Assembly (NCBI GenBank): GCA_023251095.1
Contig: JAHEZL010000001.1
Coordinates: forward strand, 195,871 to 259,870
DNA length: 64,000 nucleotides
Reading direction: 5' to 3'
Source of the DNA: Flavobacteriales bacterium
GTDB taxonomy: Bacteria > Bacteroidota > Bacteroidia > Flavobacteriales_C > GCA-002722245
Part shown: positions 33,181 through 42,295 of the stretch, piece by piece
How positions within the stretch are numbered: the stretch's first letter is position 1
Layout of the letters: the number at the start of each line of letters is the position of its first letter
Program-made: the position numbers and the translations under genes
Notes under the pieces: generated by a model
Told to the model about the DNA's origin: nothing
Database searches by the model: none
The model's input: the letters and a program-made list of their open reading frames with translations, nothing else

Positions 33181-33819
33181 TTATTTTAAATGTTCTGGTA
33201 AAGGAATATCCTGACTGAATTGATCAGCAACAGGAGTTAATCTTTTTTGAGGAATAGGAATCAATCCCGACCACAACGGAAGATTTGTATCATCACTTTC
33301 AGCGGCATAAGGCATTCCCACTCGAATTTTTGCTGAAGCTTCTTTAATATCAAAAGCAATAAGCATTGTTTTATCTACCTCACTTTTTTTCATCGGACGA
33401 AGATAATCCCAGCTTCCCGGAACCACTTTTTCTGTCAGTCTTTTAAAAAATTCAGCTTTCATTTCGTAATCATCAATTATCTCACTTTTTGAAAAAACAA
33501 CTACCGAACGATAATTCACAGAATGATCAAAAGCAGATTTTGCCACTACTAACTCATCAGCCAACATCACTGTAATACAAACAGGAGTGCCTGTTGTCAA
33601 CTGACGCAAGAAATGACTTCCTACGGAACCATGAATATATATTTTATCATCTTTTCTTACGAAAGAAGTAGGAATAGCAAAGGGTTCGTTATTGACACAA
33701 AAACTAATGGTGCAAAACAAAGCTTCATCCAAAATAGAATAAATAACTTCTTCGCTGTAATGCGCTCTTTGATTGGCGTAGCGGCTGGGTGTGGTTTTAT
33801 CGGTTTTTTCTATGGTCAT
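33181..33819 (-). CDS. Pyridoxamine 5'-phosphate oxidase-like flavin-binding protein
   Basis: A 212-residue protein of the split-barrel flavin-nucleotide-binding group: LFCTISFCVNNEPFAIPTSFV, YIHGSVGSHFLRQL, and VNYRSVVVFSK followed by KVVPGSWDYLRPMKKSEVDKT. These proteins bind FMN or F420-like cofactors; the substrate is unknown. It is in the operon between PhzF and the small 33816 gene, with which it overlaps by four bases (ATGA). Confidence 0.88.
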   Translation of the reverse strand: MTIEKTDKTTPSRYANQRAHYSEEVIYSILDEALFCTISFCVNNEPFAIPTSFVRKDDKIYIHGSVGSHFLRQLTTGTPVCITVMLADELVVAKSAFDHSVNYRSVVVFSKSEIIDDYEMKAEFFKRLTEKVVPGSWDYLRPMKKSEVDKTMLIAFDIKEASAKIRVGMPYAAESDDTNLPLWSGLIPIPQKRLTPVADQFSQDIPLPEHLK

Positions 33820-34154
33820 ATTTCTTCAATTATTGATTCCCCTTTACTTTTATCCCCACTCGTCCACTCCCATTTTTCATGCAAACGAATTTTACCGTTG
33901 GGTAAAATTTCAGGAGTAGAAAAACAAAGCCCTGTCATAAATTCTCCTTTATCATTTATTTGATGATAGCGCATATTCAAACAACCTTCATCATCAACAA
34001 TTGCAATCAATTGTCCTGAAATAATTTTCCCTCCAGAATATTTTGCTGTGACTATATTTCCTATTTGTTCATAATGAAAAATGGTTTCGGAAGAAGTTTC
34101 TCCGTTTTCAGTATTGGCTATGGCCCGAAACTTTCGGTTGTGATAGGAAATCAT
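33816..34154 (-). CDS. Small beta-rich protein, annotated elsewhere as N-acetylglutamate synthase-like
   Basis: A 112-residue protein, MISYHNRKFRAIANTENGETS, followed by repeated strands (VTAKYSGGKIISGQLIAIVDDEGCLNMRYHQIN) and RLHEKWEWTSGDKSKG. Homologs are often labelled 'n-acetylglutamate synthase', which I consider unproven: there is no GNAT motif. The sequence looks like a lipocalin-like or beta-barrel small-ligand protein. It overlaps the flavin-binding gene and follows the outer-membrane protein gene by four bases. Confidence 0.75.
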   Translation of the reverse strand: MISYHNRKFRAIANTENGETSSETIFHYEQIGNIVTAKYSGGKIISGQLIAIVDDEGCLNMRYHQINDKGEFMTGLCFSTPEILPNGKIRLHEKWEWTSGDKSKGESIIEEI

Positions 34155-34158
34155 TGAA

Positions 34159-34713
34159 TTACAGTTTCACTCCAAATTTCAACATTGCACCTGAATTAAT
34201 ATCATTATTTAAATAAGGCTGTGAAAAAAGCTTTAATCCTAAAAGAAACCTGTCCGTAACAGAAAATGTATTTTCAATGATTAAATTAAATCCAAAAGAA
34301 TCCCTGTTCTCAAACACATAATCCCTATCAACCAACTGATTGTTTGAATAAGATTCAAAACTCATGTAAGCATCAGAAACATTGTAAAAACTCAAACCTG
34401 TTCCTATCCTGAAATCATTTCTTTTATCATTCCTGAAAGGAGACCAGTAAATATTTAAATTTCCCTGAATAAAAGACGCAGTTTCAAACACCCCCCAATT
34501 ACTTCTTCCGAAATTTAAAGAAACTGAATTCGAAAAATAAGGACTGAATTTATTGTTAATCTCATTTTCAAAATTAATTGTTCTCATATCACCTGTGCCT
34601 AAAAGTGACATTCCCACACCGAATCTCACATCCAAAGTATCTCGTTTTTTTTGAGCAGATACTTGTTGAATAAGGCATACTAATAGCAGAAGGGATAAAA
34701 TTTTTGATTTCAT
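34159..34713 (-). CDS. Outer-membrane beta-barrel protein, function unknown
   Basis: A 184-residue protein with signal peptide MKSKILSLLLLVCLIQQVSAQ. Alternating polar/hydrophobic strands (DVRFGVGMSLLG, NSVSLNFGRSNWGVFETASF, DSFGFNLIIENTFSV) and an end in FGVKL suggest a small beta-barrel. It is the first gene of the leftward operon. I do not recognise a named family. Confidence 0.75.
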   Translation of the reverse strand: MKSKILSLLLLVCLIQQVSAQKKRDTLDVRFGVGMSLLGTGDMRTINFENEINNKFSPYFSNSVSLNFGRSNWGVFETASFIQGNLNIYWSPFRNDKRNDFRIGTGLSFYNVSDAYMSFESYSNNQLVDRDYVFENRDSFGFNLIIENTFSVTDRFLLGLKLFSQPYLNNDINSGAMLKFGVKL

Positions 34714-34830
34714 GTTGGGTAAATTTATTTTATTTAATTAGGTGCGCATATATTTCATAGGCATATGCTCCAGCAAATCTAATTGATTTATTTACGATTA
34801 AAAAAAAATCGCTAGTAAAGCACCCTGAAA

Positions 34831-34866
34831 TTAAATAGCCCGAAAATTAAATTCCGGGCTATTTAA
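34831..34866 (-). terminator. Terminator after the ABC exporter gene
   Basis: TTAAATAGCCCG and CGGGCTATTTAA form a perfect 12-bp stem with a 12-nt loop. The T-run on the minus strand is short (TTTAATTT). It lies 44 nt past the stop of the ABC exporter and before the operon starting at 34713. Confidence 0.7.
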
Positions 34867-34909
34867 CAAGTTAGCTTAATTTATTTTTTATCAAAATAAA
34901 ACTATACCA

Positions 34910-36658
34910 TCAAATCCTCGATTGATAAGTATACAAATCATAATACCTTCCTTTTTTAGCTATCAAATCGTCATGCGTGCCCTTCTCGTGAATCACCCCT
35001 TTTTCAATCACCAAAATTTGTGTAGCCTGACGGATGGTGCTTAATCTATGTGCAATCACAAAAGTGGTTCTTCCTTTCATCAACTCCGCCAAACTTTTTT
35101 GAATTAAGGATTCACTTTCTGTATCGAGATTGGAAGTAGCTTCATCTAAAATAATAATCTTAGGATCAGCTAAAACAGCTCTTGCTATTGCGATACGCTG
35201 GCGCTGACCACCCGATAATTTTACACCTCTTTCTCCGATAACAGTATCTAATCCGTTTTCAAAACGATCACTGAATTCATTAACATATGCAGCTTTCACT
35301 GCTTTATCCAATTCTTCGGCGGTGGCATCCGGACGGGGAAATAAAATATTTTCGCGTATAGATCCTTCGAATAAAAAATCATCTTGCAATACTACACCTA
35401 AATATTGTCGGTAGCTGCTTAAATTTACTTTTGACAGATCCTGTCCGTCTATAGTTACCGTTCCCGAATCAGGCGTTAAGAATGTAGCCGCCAATCCTGC
35501 AATGGTTGATTTTCCTGAGCCAGATGTTCCTACCAATGCTGTAACAGAACCGAGCGGCGCATCGAAAGTAATATTATGCACCACTTCTTTTCCTGATTCA
35601 TAAGCAAAAGTAACATCGTTAAATTTGATATCACCCTTGATGTCTTTGAGATGAACAGTTCTGGAATGCTCATCATTCTCAGGCTCCATGTTCATGATCT
35701 CTTCCGTTCTGTCGAGTCCGGCAAAAGATTCGGTGAGCTGACTGCCGATATTGCTCATTTGAACAATCGGCGCAATCATAAATGCCAGTAAAAAAATAAA
35801 GGCAAAGAATTCTCCACGGGTTAAAGTCTCATCCATCATCATATATCCACCAACCCCCATAATTACTACACTAGCTAAACCTAATAAAAACCCGGATGAA
35901 CTGGTCATTATAGCTGTATAAGTCAAACTCTTTTTCACATTTTCAAACAATAAGCCCACTCCTTTTTCAAAAGATTTTGTTTCTTGTTCTTCGGCATTAA
36001 ATCCTTTGATTACACGGATACCATTCAACGTTTCTGTTAAGCGACCGGAAACATCGGCATTGATTTTTCCGCGGATTTTGAATATCGGGCGGATTTTCCC
36101 GAAAGCCTTCATCGCTATAAAAGCGAAAATAGCCACAGGAACAAGAACAAATAACGTCATCATCGGATTGATTTTAATCAATAAAATCAAAGCAACCACA
36201 GATGTCAAAGTACCTCCAACCAATTGTACCAATCCGGTTCCAATTATATTTCTTACCCCTTCAACATCCGTCATAATGCGTGAAACCAAGGCCCCCGACT
36301 TATTATTATCGAAATAGCGAATTGGCAATGACAAAATTTTCTTTTGAACCTGAACGCGCAAAATAGAAATAAAATGTTGCGCCTCAACACTTAATAATTT
36401 AGTAAGGATATATGAAGTAAATGCCTGAACAGCTAAGGCGGCAACAACAACTATCAACAACAATTGCAGATATTCAAAGTCTTTATTCGGAATAATATTA
36501 TCTATTAATATTTGAGTAGCCACGGGCAAAACCAATCCGGTCAACCTGCTGATAACAATCAACACCAACCCTACCAAAAGCAGCTTTCTTCGGGGCCACA
36601 TAATAGTTCTAAAAACCTTCGCTACACTAACTTTCCCCTTCTTTTTATTCTCCGTCAT
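34910..36658 (-). CDS. ABC exporter, fused permease and ATPase (MsbA-like)
   Basis: A 582-residue half-transporter: six membrane helices in residues about 25-320, then an ATPase with Walker A GTSGSGKST, Q-loop VLQDDFLF, signature LSGGQRQRIAIARA, Walker B IIILDEATSNLD and H-loop VIAHRLSTI. It should act as a homodimer at the inner membrane, exporting lipids, lipopolysaccharide precursors or drugs; MsbA-like is the most general label. It starts 14 bp inside the end of the DUF1456-like gene, so the two are coupled. Confidence 0.92.
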   Translation of the reverse strand: MTENKKKGKVSVAKVFRTIMWPRRKLLLVGLVLIVISRLTGLVLPVATQILIDNIIPNKDFEYLQLLLIVVVAALAVQAFTSYILTKLLSVEAQHFISILRVQVQKKILSLPIRYFDNNKSGALVSRIMTDVEGVRNIIGTGLVQLVGGTLTSVVALILLIKINPMMTLFVLVPVAIFAFIAMKAFGKIRPIFKIRGKINADVSGRLTETLNGIRVIKGFNAEEQETKSFEKGVGLLFENVKKSLTYTAIMTSSSGFLLGLASVVIMGVGGYMMMDETLTRGEFFAFIFLLAFMIAPIVQMSNIGSQLTESFAGLDRTEEIMNMEPENDEHSRTVHLKDIKGDIKFNDVTFAYESGKEVVHNITFDAPLGSVTALVGTSGSGKSTIAGLAATFLTPDSGTVTIDGQDLSKVNLSSYRQYLGVVLQDDFLFEGSIRENILFPRPDATAEELDKAVKAAYVNEFSDRFENGLDTVIGERGVKLSGGQRQRIAIARAVLADPKIIILDEATSNLDTESESLIQKSLAELMKGRTTFVIAHRLSTIRQATQILVIEKGVIHEKGTHDDLIAKKGRYYDLYTYQSRI

Positions 36659-36893
36659 GCTGCTGTTTTTTAGGATCCATCGGTCCGCGCATTTTAATAA
36701 TCAATCCGTTCAAAAAATTACGTAGCAGCTGATCTCCGCATATTACGTAATTGGGATGGTCATCCTTACGGAAAATTGCACTCAACTCACTTTTAGAAAT
36801 ATTGAAATTCACCAGTTTCAGAATATCAACTATCTCGTCATCTCTTAATTTCAAAGCTACTCTGAGCTTTTTCATGATATCATTATTGTCCAT
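36645..36893 (-). CDS. DUF1456 (YehS-like) single-domain protein
   Basis: An 82-residue protein, MDNNDIMKKLRVALKLRDDEIVDILKLVNFNISKSELSAIFRK, matching one DUF1456 repeat. Proteobacterial YehS has two repeats (about 150 residues), so this is a half-length version. A C-terminal RGPMDPKKQ tail follows. It overlaps the ABC exporter gene by 14 bp. Function is unknown. Confidence 0.85.
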   Translation of the reverse strand: MDNNDIMKKLRVALKLRDDEIVDILKLVNFNISKSELSAIFRKDDHPNYVICGDQLLRNFLNGLIIKMRGPMDPKKQQHDGE

Positions 36894-36939
36894 ATTTTTT
36901 TCTTAGTTGCGTAAAGTTAAAAGAATAAAAAGCATTTGT

Positions 36940-36947
36940 TACTTTTA
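36940..36947 (+). promoter_or_regulatory. Putative -7 box of the YhiN-like gene
   Basis: TACTTTTA, one mismatch to TAnnTTTG, lies four bases before the ATG. The expected transcription start coincides with the start codon. Confidence 0.4.
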
Positions 36948-36951
36948 TTCA

Positions 36952-38163
36952 ATGAAGATAGCAGTAATAGGTGGTGGCGCGGCCGGATTTTTCGCAGCAA
37001 TTTCTTGCAAAAATCATTTCCCTGAAGCACAGGTTTTGCTATTGGAAAAATCTCAAAAAACCCTTGCTAAAGTTAAAGTTTCGGGCGGCGGACGATGCAA
37101 CGTGACTCATGCTTGTTTCAATATTTCCGAGTTGTCGGGATTTTACCCGAGAGGCGGCAAACACCTCAAAAAATCTTTTGGGATTTTTAACACCAATCAC
37201 ACTGTGGAATGGTTTACCAAAAGAGGCGTGACTTTAAAAACCGAGGCAGACAACAGGATGTTTCCCACCACCGATGATTCGCAAACCATTATAGATTGCC
37301 TTATTCGTGAAACGCAGAAATTGAATATTGAAATAAAAATAGGTTTTGGTGTTAGTGAATTAAAGAAAGAAGAAAGCGGATTCAGTTTAATCGCTAACGA
37401 CGAAAAAGAACTTTTTGATCATGTAATTATCGCCACCGGAGGGAATCCGAAACTTTCGGGCTTTGATTGGCTTGCTGCTTTAAATCATGAAATCGTAGAT
37501 CCTGTGCCTTCTCTGTTTACTTTCAACATGCCAACGGAAAACACCGCTGAACTCATGGGCGTAGTGGCACCAAATGCCATAGTGCGCGTGCAGGGAACCA
37601 ACCTGCAAACACAAGGCGCACTAATGATAACGCATTGGGGCATGAGCGGACCGGCGGTTTTAAAATGTTCGGCCTGGGGCGCAAGAATCCTGCACGATTT
37701 AAATTACAAATTCACCGCAACAGTGAATTGGACAGGCTTAACCAACGAAGAAATCATTCGTGAAAAATTTGCAGAGACAAAAAACAAACACGGCAAAAAG
37801 AAAATAAGCAACGAAAATCCTTTCGACATCACAGCGCGAATGTGGGAAAGCTTGTTGGCCAAAGTTGAAATCAAACCCGATTTAATCTGGAATGAATTGC
37901 CTAAAAAAGAACAAAACCGACTCATCAATACCTTATACAACGATGCTTACAAGGTAGAAGGCAAAACAACATTTAAAGAAGAATTTGTGACTTGCGGTGG
38001 TATTTCCCTGAACGATGTAAACATGAGTACCATGGAAAGCAGAAAATGCCCGGGATTATTTTTCGCCGGCGAAGTTTTGGATATTGATGGAGTAACGGGA
38101 GGATTTAATTTTCAGGCGGCGTGGACGACGGGGTTTATTGCTGGGAAGTTGGGGAAGGGATAA
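36952..38163 (+). CDS. YhiN/HI0933-family flavoprotein
   Basis: A 403-residue FAD/NAD(P)-dependent oxidoreductase. N-terminal dinucleotide motif GGGAAGFFAAI, KVKVSGGGRCNVTHA, HVIIATGGNPKLSG and the terminal GEVLDIDGVTGGFNFQAAWTTGFIAG are all characteristic of the HI0933/YhiN family. The start at 36952 (MKIAVIGG) is chosen over an upstream ATG at 36907, because the latter would overlap the promoter and add unconserved residues. The reaction is unknown. It is monocistronic. Confidence 0.92.
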   Translation: MKIAVIGGGAAGFFAAISCKNHFPEAQVLLLEKSQKTLAKVKVSGGGRCNVTHACFNISELSGFYPRGGKHLKKSFGIFNTNHTVEWFTKRGVTLKTEADNRMFPTTDDSQTIIDCLIRETQKLNIEIKIGFGVSELKKEESGFSLIANDEKELFDHVIIATGGNPKLSGFDWLAALNHEIVDPVPSLFTFNMPTENTAELMGVVAPNAIVRVQGTNLQTQGALMITHWGMSGPAVLKCSAWGARILHDLNYKFTATVNWTGLTNEEIIREKFAETKNKHGKKKISNENPFDITARMWESLLAKVEIKPDLIWNELPKKEQNRLINTLYNDAYKVEGKTTFKEEFVTCGGISLNDVNMSTMESRKCPGLFFAGEVLDIDGVTGGFNFQAAWTTGFIAGKLGKG

Positions 38164-38199
38164 AACAAAATCGCCTGTACTTTTTCAAATACAGGCGAT
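38161..38199 (-). terminator. Terminator after the RRM protein gene
   Basis: ATCGCCTGTA (38170-38179) pairs with TACAGGCGAT (38190-38199); on the minus strand the stem is followed by TTTTGTTTTA. The right order for stopping the leftward RRM gene, and it may also receive read-through from the YhiN-like gene. Confidence 0.8.
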
Positions 38200-38219
38200 C
38201 CCTTAATATTATTTTCTAA

Positions 38220-38660
38220 CTAGTAACTTGATCTTCTCGGTCCGCCAGGTTTATTACCACCTCCGCCTTTTCCACCGAAACCACCTTTTCCGCCAAAGCC
38301 GCCTTTGAATCCGCCACCACCTTTTGGTTTATCTGCATTTCTGAATTTACCTTTTGAACCGCCACCGCCGCCTGAACCACCACTATATCCGCCACCGCCG
38401 CCTGATCCGCCTGATCCACCTCTGTCTTGCGACTGACTAACCGCTATCGCTCTACCCATCACTTCCATTCCATTCATTTCTTCAATTGCTTTATTAGCTT
38501 CCTCATCATTAGGCATTGTTACGAAAGCAAAGCCTTTGCTCTGACGCGTAATTTTATCCATGATGATTTTACAAGATGCAACAGCTCCATGTTTTTCAAA
38601 CAGCTGAGTTAATTCATCTTCTCTTAATTTAAAAGGCAAGCTACCTACAAAAATGTCCAT
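38220..38660 (-). CDS. RNA-binding protein with RRM and glycine-rich tail
   Basis: A 146-residue protein with one RRM: RNP2 IFVGSLPF at 3-10 and RNP1 KGFAFVTM about 43-50. The second half is a Gly/Ser-rich tail (many GGSGGGGG runs, FKGGFGGKGGF) ending RRSSY, a low-complexity tail like those of eukaryotic and cyanobacterial cold-shock RBPs. Bacteroidota often carry several such proteins; some regulate polysaccharide utilisation genes. Target RNAs are not known. Confidence 0.93.
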   Translation of the reverse strand: MDIFVGSLPFKLREDELTQLFEKHGAVASCKIIMDKITRQSKGFAFVTMPNDEEANKAIEEMNGMEVMGRAIAVSQSQDRGGSGGSGGGGGYSGGSGGGGGSKGKFRNADKPKGGGGFKGGFGGKGGFGGKGGGGNKPGGPRRSSY

Positions 38661-38737
38661 AATGAGTTTTAATTGGTTTAGCGGTAAATGTAAACTTAGT
38701 TTTTTAAGAATATGTTATTTAAAAGAAAAGAATTCGT

Positions 38738-39448
38738 TTACAAGCTCAATCTTCCCAAATACATTCCCTCCTCTTCCTGAAAAAGGATTTCGAAGCCAAA
38801 GCCTTTTTTTGCAGCCAATGTTTTTATCATATCGGCAGATATGAAGAGCCAGGGAAAAGGATTTCCTTTATTTTTTTTGTACGACATGGTGTACGTTACT
38901 TCTCCGTAATATTTCGCATTTAAATCAATATTTACAGCACCTTCCTCATCTTCAAACATGTATAAAATATCACAGGAATCGAAAATAATCTGTCCGCCTT
39001 TATTCAGCATTTTTTTGCTGTTTTCTAAAAAGGAATCCAACCCGTCCAATGTTCCGGAAATACCGATACCATTCATTAACATCAACAAAGTATCAAATTT
39101 TTGAGCCGGGAAATTCTCCAGTTTTTCATTCACTACTTTTTGTACTCCTCTATCCAAAGCGATTTCACAGCAAAGGGATGAACTATCTAATAAGGTAATA
39201 TCCAATCTGGTTTTTTGTAGTTCCAAAGCATGAGAACCAACGCCACCTCCTATCTCCAAAACTTTTCCTTTGCAAAATTTCAAAGCTGTTTTTTCCAGCT
39301 CGGGCATCTCCTTATAAGAACGAAAAAGATAAGGAACCGGAATGTAGGATTTTTCGGGAATGCTGCTATTTACAATAATTTTATTTGATTTTTTCGTTGC
39401 GAAATAATCTTTGCAGGCTATACCGATAATATCGTTTTCTGTCATCAT
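38738..39448 (-). CDS. SAM-dependent methyltransferase paired with a radical SAM protein
   Basis: A 236-residue protein whose core begins ALKFCKGKVLEIGGGVGSHALELQ (motif I), LDITLLDSSSLCCEIA, and FDTLLMLMNGIGISGTLDGLDSFL (motif IV). Class I fold. The ATG overlaps the stop of the radical SAM gene (ATGA), so the two are cotranslated. The C-terminus has a small beta insert. Target unknown. Methylation of a small molecule or of the partner's product is the likely role. Confidence 0.83.
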   Translation of the reverse strand: MMTENDIIGIACKDYFATKKSNKIIVNSSIPEKSYIPVPYLFRSYKEMPELEKTALKFCKGKVLEIGGGVGSHALELQKTRLDITLLDSSSLCCEIALDRGVQKVVNEKLENFPAQKFDTLLMLMNGIGISGTLDGLDSFLENSKKMLNKGGQIIFDSCDILYMFEDEEGAVNIDLNAKYYGEVTYTMSYKKNKGNPFPWLFISADMIKTLAAKKGFGFEILFQEEEGMYLGRLSL

Positions 39449-41595
39449 AAAATCAGCAGTCCGTGTTGTTTTAAAATGATCATTTCTACTTGATCGAATA
39501 GTGAGGGAAATTCTTTTTCCAGTTCTGAAAAAAGCGCCACCTGAGGATTGTACACTGATGTTCGTTGAGTGAGCGCGATTATTAATTGCGCGGTTTTTTC
39601 ATAGCATTGAAAAACCACATCTTCTTTTTTTGAGGAAATCACTAACTCAACTTTTGATTTTTTTGCAGACGTTTTCAATGAAACAGCGCTTCCCAGCCAA
39701 ACAATTTTCGAATTGGCCTTTATCTTTTTTTCATCGGAAACCGACAATATATTTTCAATGAAATCGGGAGCAACAGTAGTTTTCGGCACTTTGAAATCAA
39801 ACCATTTTTGTAGTTCAAAATCGAAACAAACACCATGCATATAATTGAACAATGATTTTTTCAAACCATCGCTGAAAGTATCATGATCAGCACCGGTTTT
39901 ATCTGCATAGAGTAAATCGTTGTTGGCAAAAGTTCCTTCTTTACTACTTTCTCTTTCCACCTTAAAAGCTTTAGGATTCAGGCCTACCGGACTGTGCGCC
40001 GTCATAGCAAACTGATGCCAGAAGCCCGATTGTACCACACCATGTTGCAATAACTGTCGGACCACCTCCAATGAATCAATGGTTTCCTGAGCCGTTTGCG
40101 TAGGAAATCCATACATCATATAAGCATGAACCATAATTCCCGACTGAGTGAAATTATCGGCTACTTTGGCAACTTGCGCAACAGTTACTCCTTTCTCAAT
40201 CAATTTCAACAAACGATCCGAAGCCACTTCCAATCCGCCTGAAACCGCAATACAACCTGATGCGCTCAACAAAATACAAAGATCGCGGGTAAAGCTTTTT
40301 TCAAAGCGAATGTTGGTCCACCAAACAACAGTAAGTTTTCTTCGGATGATTTCCAGCGCCAGCTCTTTCATCAATGCAGGAGGTGCAGCTTCATCTACAA
40401 AGTGAAATCCGTTCCGGCCGGTTTGACGAATAATTTCTTCAATACGATCGCACAACAATTGCGCAGTACTCGGCTCATAATTTTTTATGTAATCGAGCGT
40501 GATATCGCAAAAAGTGCATTTTCCCCAGTAGCAGCCATGCGCCAACGTGAGCTTGTTCCAGCGCCCGTCGCTCCACATGCGATGCATGGGATTTACAATT
40601 TCAATCACAGAAATATATTGATCCAAAAGCAAATCGGAATAATCAGGGGTTCCTACTTCCAACTGCGAATAATCTTTTTCCTTGGAACCATTGAAATAAG
40701 TCACTTCTCCATTTTGCAAAGCGAAAGTTCTCTTTAAATCAACGATAGATCTTTTGCCCTGCAGGTGTTCTATCAAATGAAAAACAGGAGCTTCCCCGTC
40801 ATCCAAAGTGATGAAATCGAAATAAGAAAACACCCGTGTTTCTTTTAACGAACGCAATTCGGTATTCGGGAATCCTCCACCCATTGCGACTTTTATATGC
40901 GGATACATTTTTTTGATCCATTGCGCAGCTTTGAACGCACTGTACAAGTTCCCTGGAAAAGGCACTGAAAAGGCTATAAAATCAGGTGCTTCCTGTTGTA
41001 TTTTACTTTGGAGCAATTCAATGAGCAAATCATCAATGAAGGAATTCTTTTTGTTTAGTGCTTTATCCAATTCGTCAAAAGACGCAGCCGATCTTCCCAA
41101 ACGTTCGGCATAGCGACTGAATCCGAAATTCGGATCAACAGCCTCCACAATCAAATCGCTCAAATCCTCCAGATACAGAGTAGCCAGATGCTTTGCTTTA
41201 TCCTGAATACCCATTGTTCCAAAAGCCCATTCCAAATCGTCCAGCTGCGCAAACCTTGATGCTTGCGGTAAATAAGATCCTTCACAAATTAAATGTGCCA
41301 GCGAAGGATTTTTATCTTGTAAAAAAGCAATGACGGAATCAATGCTTTTAATGTAATCGTGTTTGAGGTTGTAAATGCGTTGGGCGTTAGCCGACAAAGG
41401 TTTTTTCTTTTTTTCCACCTCAGCGAACAACTGCGTTAATCCCGGTTTAGAAAACAAAAACAATATCACCTCAATTCCCAAATCACACTGATAAACAGAA
41501 ACACCTTTTGTGTTCAAAAACCCTTTCAGATAAGCCGTTGCAGGATAAGGAGTATTGAGCTGTGTGAACGGAGGAGTGACGAGTAGTAATTTCAT
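39445..41595 (-). CDS. B12-binding-type radical SAM protein
   Basis: A 716-residue protein. The N-terminus MKLLLVTPPFTQLNTPYPA and FIAFSVPFPGNLYSAFKAAQWIKKMYPHIKVAMGGGF resemble a cobalamin-binding domain of class B radical SAM enzymes; the DxHxxG cobalamin motif is not obvious. The radical SAM cluster is in GCYWGKCTFCD (CxxxCxxC), followed by HFVDEAAP and GLEVASDRLLKLIEKG. The C-terminal 150 residues are a separate region ending MIILKQHGLLIL. A coupled methyltransferase follows directly. Such pairs build or modify peptides, lipids or cofactors, but no precursor or other biosynthetic gene is visible. Confidence 0.82.
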   Translation of the reverse strand: MKLLLVTPPFTQLNTPYPATAYLKGFLNTKGVSVYQCDLGIEVILFLFSKPGLTQLFAEVEKKKKPLSANAQRIYNLKHDYIKSIDSVIAFLQDKNPSLAHLICEGSYLPQASRFAQLDDLEWAFGTMGIQDKAKHLATLYLEDLSDLIVEAVDPNFGFSRYAERLGRSAASFDELDKALNKKNSFIDDLLIELLQSKIQQEAPDFIAFSVPFPGNLYSAFKAAQWIKKMYPHIKVAMGGGFPNTELRSLKETRVFSYFDFITLDDGEAPVFHLIEHLQGKRSIVDLKRTFALQNGEVTYFNGSKEKDYSQLEVGTPDYSDLLLDQYISVIEIVNPMHRMWSDGRWNKLTLAHGCYWGKCTFCDITLDYIKNYEPSTAQLLCDRIEEIIRQTGRNGFHFVDEAAPPALMKELALEIIRRKLTVVWWTNIRFEKSFTRDLCILLSASGCIAVSGGLEVASDRLLKLIEKGVTVAQVAKVADNFTQSGIMVHAYMMYGFPTQTAQETIDSLEVVRQLLQHGVVQSGFWHQFAMTAHSPVGLNPKAFKVERESSKEGTFANNDLLYADKTGADHDTFSDGLKKSLFNYMHGVCFDFELQKWFDFKVPKTTVAPDFIENILSVSDEKKIKANSKIVWLGSAVSLKTSAKKSKVELVISSKKEDVVFQCYEKTAQLIIALTQRTSVYNPQVALFSELEKEFPSLFDQVEMIILKQHGLLIL

Positions 41596-41597
41596 AT

Positions 41598-42224
41598 TTA
41601 CACCTTAACACCATATTTAGAACACACGGGACATTTTTCGGGATGATGACCTCTGGCCGGACAATACTCTCTACCAAAATAAATGATTTGTAAATGCAGC
41701 TTGATCCATTTCTCAACAGGAAAAAGCTTTTTACAATCCCTTTCGGTTTGAGTGACTGAGCTTCCGTCTGACAAGCCCCAACGGTAAATCAAGCGATGAA
41801 TATGCGTATCCACCGGAAAAGCCGGCACCTGATAAGCCTGAATCATTACTACCGATGCTGTTTTGTGTCCCACACCGGGCAGTTCTTCCAGCTCCTCCAT
41901 AGTGCGGGGCACCTTTCCTTTGTGTTTATCTATTAATATTTGCGAAAGATTGAAAATAGCTTTTGATTTGGCGGGAGATAATCCGCAGGGTTTTATGATT
42001 TCACGAATCTCTTCAATAGAGTGCTTCACCATATCGTATGGATTGTCGGCCATTTTAAACAAATGCGGAGTGATTTGATTTACCCTGATATCAGTACATT
42101 GAGCCGAAAGCAAAACCGCTATCAGCAAAGTATATTCGTCTTTATGATCTAAAGGAACCGGAGGATTGGGATACAATTTCTCCAGTATTTTTGTGATTGC
42201 AGCGGCCTTCTCTTTTTTAGTCAT
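41598..42224 (-). CDS. nth: Endonuclease III
   Basis: A 208-residue DNA glycosylase/AP lyase with the helix-hairpin-helix ELPGVGHKTASVV (catalytic Lys in HKTA) and the catalytic Asp in VDTHIHR. It removes oxidised pyrimidines. The iron-sulfur motif near the C-terminus is unusual: C188-x9-C198-x2-C201 and no fourth cysteine, where the standard pattern is C-x6-C-x2-C-x5-C. It lies two bases upstream of the radical SAM gene's start, in the same direction, so it heads a three-gene unit. Confidence 0.95.
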   Translation of the reverse strand: MTKKEKAAAITKILEKLYPNPPVPLDHKDEYTLLIAVLLSAQCTDIRVNQITPHLFKMADNPYDMVKHSIEEIREIIKPCGLSPAKSKAIFNLSQILIDKHKGKVPRTMEELEELPGVGHKTASVVMIQAYQVPAFPVDTHIHRLIYRWGLSDGSSVTQTERDCKKLFPVEKWIKLHLQIIYFGREYCPARGHHPEKCPVCSKYGVKV

Positions 42225-42238
42225 GGCACTAAAATAAG

Positions 42239-42274
42239 AAAGGTGTTCTGAAAACCCTTATTCAGAACACCTTT
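42239..42274 (-). terminator. Terminator between the sigma-linked small gene and nth
   Basis: AAAGGTGTTCTGAA and TTCAGAACACCTTT form a perfect 14-bp stem around an 8-nt loop, with short T-runs at both ends. It lies 21 bp past the stop of the small acidic gene. Confidence 0.85.
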
Positions 42275-42295
42275 AAAACGACATCAACCAATTTT

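Noticed and set aside
38216-38419. A 67-residue Ala/Val-rich frame
   Set aside because: It is an alternative frame of the glycine-rich tail of the RRM protein.
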